Positions 62,044 through 64,000 of a stretch of 64,000 nt of DNA are shown in pieces (the stretch's first letter is position 1; the number at the start of each line of letters is the position of its first letter). The position numbers were made by a program, and so were the translations under genes. This DNA is from Burkholderiales bacterium (GTDB taxonomy: Bacteria > Pseudomonadota > Gammaproteobacteria > Burkholderiales > Burkholderiaceae_E). The notes beneath the pieces were generated by a model that worked only from the letters and a program-made list of their open reading frames with translations, had not been told where the DNA came from and did no database searches. The stretch is from contig JAPLQF010000024.1 in the NCBI GenBank assembly GCA_026399875.1, forward strand, positions 54,748-118,747, in the 5' to 3' direction.

Positions 62044-64000
62044 GTGCGATCCGGTTCGGTCACTCCTCCTTCGCAATTGCCCGCTCCGATCAGGATTGCG
62101 GGGCTCATCGCGCTGACCTGCGCGATGTGTTTTGCTGCGAGCAGCGGATCGAACGGCGACCCGTCCCGATTCCTGTGCTGGCCGGCGCTTGGCGTTGCCC
62201 TGACCTTCGCTTGGCGAGCCGGGCTAGTCTGGGCGCTGCCTGCGGTCGCCGGGGCTTTTCTGTTCGGGATCCTGAGATTCGATCAGCCGAGCCTGGCACT
62301 CAGCGGTGCAATCGCCACGCTGGCGGGCGCAGTGCCAGGGGCTGTTGCCCTCAGAAAGCTGAGCCTGTGGAAGCCGACTGATGACAGCCTGTCCGACACC
62401 GTCCGCTTCTTCCTGGTGACATTCCTGATCTGTGCGCCAGTCTTCGCATTGACCGCCGTCGCCATCGCCTCAAACACGGCGAGCCTCCCAAGCCTCCCAA
62501 GCCTGCGGTCATTCTCATCTCACGTCGGGCTGTGGTTGTCCAGCACGCTGGGAATCCTCCTGGTCGTCCCGGCCCTGCTGTCGTTCATGGACGCACCCGC
62601 TGCCGAGACCGTTCCCCGGAGCGATCGTCGGCCGACCCTTGATCTGGCCGGCATGGCGCTTGCGCTCGGTCTCGCCATCGTCAGCGCGATGCTCGCCCGT
62701 GACGGCCAGCCACGCTATGCCATGCTGGTGCTGTATTTCTATTTGCCGATCGTGGCCTGGGTCGCCATCCGTACAGGCCAGCGTGCGAATGCCCTGACTC
62801 TGCTGGCATCGGCTTGCGTCATCCTGTCGACCAGTCTGGTCACCACGCCTGGCGCAGCAGTTGAGGCCTCGCGCGCCATCGACATCGGCGCCCTGCTGCT
62901 TGCGGCGATTGTGATCAGCCATATTGTCCAGGCACTGGCGGTTGACCGCCTGACCGCCCTGCGGCGGGTGGCCCGGCTGGCTCATGAAGACACCACCACC
63001 GCCCTGCTCAATGACCGAGGGCTCCTGTCGGTTTTCGGCGACCTGCTGGTGTCACCCGAGCGCCCGAATCTCGGGCTGGTCGGCCTGACCATCAGCAACT
63101 TTGAAGCGATGACCGATCTGTGCGGCGCGATTCCGGCGATTCAGCTTGAGCAGTCTGCCGCGACAATCCTGCTGCGCCAGCCAGGCATGCGATGCGCCGC
63201 ACGCCTGTCGGCAGGCCGCTATATCCTTGTGACCGATGCCGAGACCGTGGCCCAGGTCAGGTCGGTGGCCCGCGATATCTATTCAAGTCTCAATGGCCGG
63301 CTCTTTGCGACGGTCAACGGCAATCTGCGTCTGCAGGTTTGCGTCGGTGGCCTGCAGATCGACCGCCATTCGCTCGTCGACAGCGAAGACTGTCTGGCGG
63401 CATTGACCGATGCCCTGACGATTGCAGCCAGCGTGCGCGAACCGCAACTCTTCGTCGAGCCGCTGTCGCAACTGATGATCGATTCTCGCCGCGCGCTGCA
63501 GGTCAAGATCGAGCATATCCGCGAGGCGCTGCACGAGTCGCGCCTCGAGCTCTATGCCCAGCCGGTGGTCGATCCGGATGCGCCGCCAGGCATGGTCTCG
63601 TATGAGGTACTCACCCGGCTGCGCGATCGGGATGGCAGCCTGATTCAGCCGCCGGAGTTTCTCAAGCTCGCGATCAAGGCGCAGATGTCGGTCACCTTCG
63701 ACCGGGCAGTCGTGCAGCGCGCCTTCAGCTGGCTGGCCAGCCATCCGCGCAACCTCGCCCGCACGCACAAGTGCTCGATCAATCTGTCGGGGGCAACGAT
63801 GAGCGACGGTGCATTTGCCGGGTTTGTCTGCGAGCAGCGACTGCTCCACGGTATTCCGGCAGATCGGATCGTCTTCGAGATTACCGAGAGCGAGGCGATC
63901 CGAAACCCGGCAGCCGCCTCGCGTCTGGTCGATGACCTGAAGTCGCAAGGATTTTGCATCGCACTCGACGACTTTGGCACCGGCCTGGCCACCTTCGAAT
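62044..64000 (+). CDS. MASE1-GGDEF-EAL protein, 3' end outside window
   Basis: The first 652 residues are present. An N-terminal membrane part of about eight segments (15-300) looks like a MASE1 sensor. A degenerate GGDEF domain follows (about 310-460: HEDTTTALLNDRGLL; the GG(D/E)EF site reads SAGRYIL), so it is probably not a cyclase. The EAL domain starts near 490 with EVL at 521-523 in place of EAL, NLSG (580-583), EITESEAI and DDFGTG (642-647). These keep the metal-binding Glu, Asn and Asp residues, so c-di-GMP phosphodiesterase activity is likely. The start is a GTG at 62044; later starts are possible. Confidence 0.85.
   Translation, partial: MRSGSVTPPSQLPAPIRIAGLIALTCAMCFAASSGSNGDPSRFLCWPALGVALTFAWRAGLVWALPAVAGAFLFGILRFDQPSLALSGAIATLAGAVPGAVALRKLSLWKPTDDSLSDTVRFFLVTFLICAPVFALTAVAIASNTASLPSLPSLRSFSSHVGLWLSSTLGILLVVPALLSFMDAPAAETVPRSDRRPTLDLAGMALALGLAIVSAMLARDGQPRYAMLVLYFYLPIVAWVAIRTGQRANALTLLASACVILSTSLVTTPGAAVEASRAIDIGALLLAAIVISHIVQALAVDRLTALRRVARLAHEDTTTALLNDRGLLSVFGDLLVSPERPNLGLVGLTISNFEAMTDLCGAIPAIQLEQSAATILLRQPGMRCAARLSAGRYILVTDAETVAQVRSVARDIYSSLNGRLFATVNGNLRLQVCVGGLQIDRHSLVDSEDCLAALTDALTIAASVREPQLFVEPLSQLMIDSRRALQVKIEHIREALHESRLELYAQPVVDPDAPPGMVSYEVLTRLRDRDGSLIQPPEFLKLAIKAQMSVTFDRAVVQRAFSWLASHPRNLARTHKCSINLSGATMSDGAFAGFVCEQRLLHGIPADRIVFEITESEAIRNPAAASRLVDDLKSQGFCIALDDFGTGLATFE

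Overview
The window looks like a chromosomal segment of a GC-rich betaproteobacterium, most likely of the order Burkholderiales. This rests on gene content and order: tig-clpP-clpX-lon next to tRNA genes, phaC-phaB-phaR, odhA-odhB-lpd-zapE, sdhCDAB-sdhE-gltA with a divergent GntR regulator and mdh, prpB-prpC followed by aconitase, and a beta-type EnvZ/OmpR pair. I see no insertion sequence, prophage, CRISPR array or rRNA. It is core chromosome, densely packed, with many ATGA-type overlaps between genes.

Region by region. (1) 1-6.3 kb, minus strand: trigger factor, ClpP, ClpX and Lon, flanked by tRNA-Leu and tRNA-Val; ClpP lacks its N-terminus. (2) 6.4-10.7 kb, minus: an RND efflux pair (adaptor plus permease) under a promoter overlapped by a perfect 20-bp palindrome; the permease is broken. 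(3) 10.8-13.9 kb, plus: hpnC-hpnD-hpnE for squalene synthesis, with one base change hitting both the hpnC stop and the hpnD start. (4) 13.9-19.8 kb: radA, alr, lplT, a divergent uracil-DNA-glycosylase-like gene, rimI and tsaB. (5) 19.9-24.8 kb, plus: OmpR/EnvZ, then rubrerythrin, a CCG-domain Fe-S protein and a DUF3501 protein. (6) 24.8-31.9 kb: a fused ispDF, mfd, serB and rimO. (7) 31.9-35.4 kb, minus: PHB genes phaC, phaB and phaR, with no phaA and an unusual lysine/alanine-rich head on PhaC. (8) 35.5-42.7 kb: pgeF, rluD, bamD, a DinG/YoaA helicase, small conserved genes and zapE. (9) 42.8-61.9 kb: a central-carbon block with 2-oxoglutarate dehydrogenase, an orphan histidine-kinase ATPase domain, citrate synthase, SdhE, succinate dehydrogenase, a GntR regulator, malate dehydrogenase, methylisocitrate lyase, 2-methylcitrate synthase, a small exported protein and aconitase. 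(10) 62.0 kb to the end: a MASE1-GGDEF-EAL protein that runs off the window.

How it works together: the largest theme is oxidative central metabolism (most TCA enzymes plus two methylcitrate-cycle enzymes within 20 kb) together with carbon storage as PHB. A second theme is protein quality control (Tig/ClpXP/Lon).

The best leads are these: three gene lesions within 7 kb (clpP 5' loss, RND permease deletion and frameshift, hpnC/hpnD junction substitution); a PhaC synthase carrying a putative DNA-binding tail; the rubrerythrin/CCG/DUF3501 set; an orphan HATPase gene; a glycosylase homologue that kept its Fe-S cysteines but lost its active-site motifs; and a small exported protein between prpC and acnA with a possible MliC-like pattern. 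All function calls come from reading the sequence. No database search was run.
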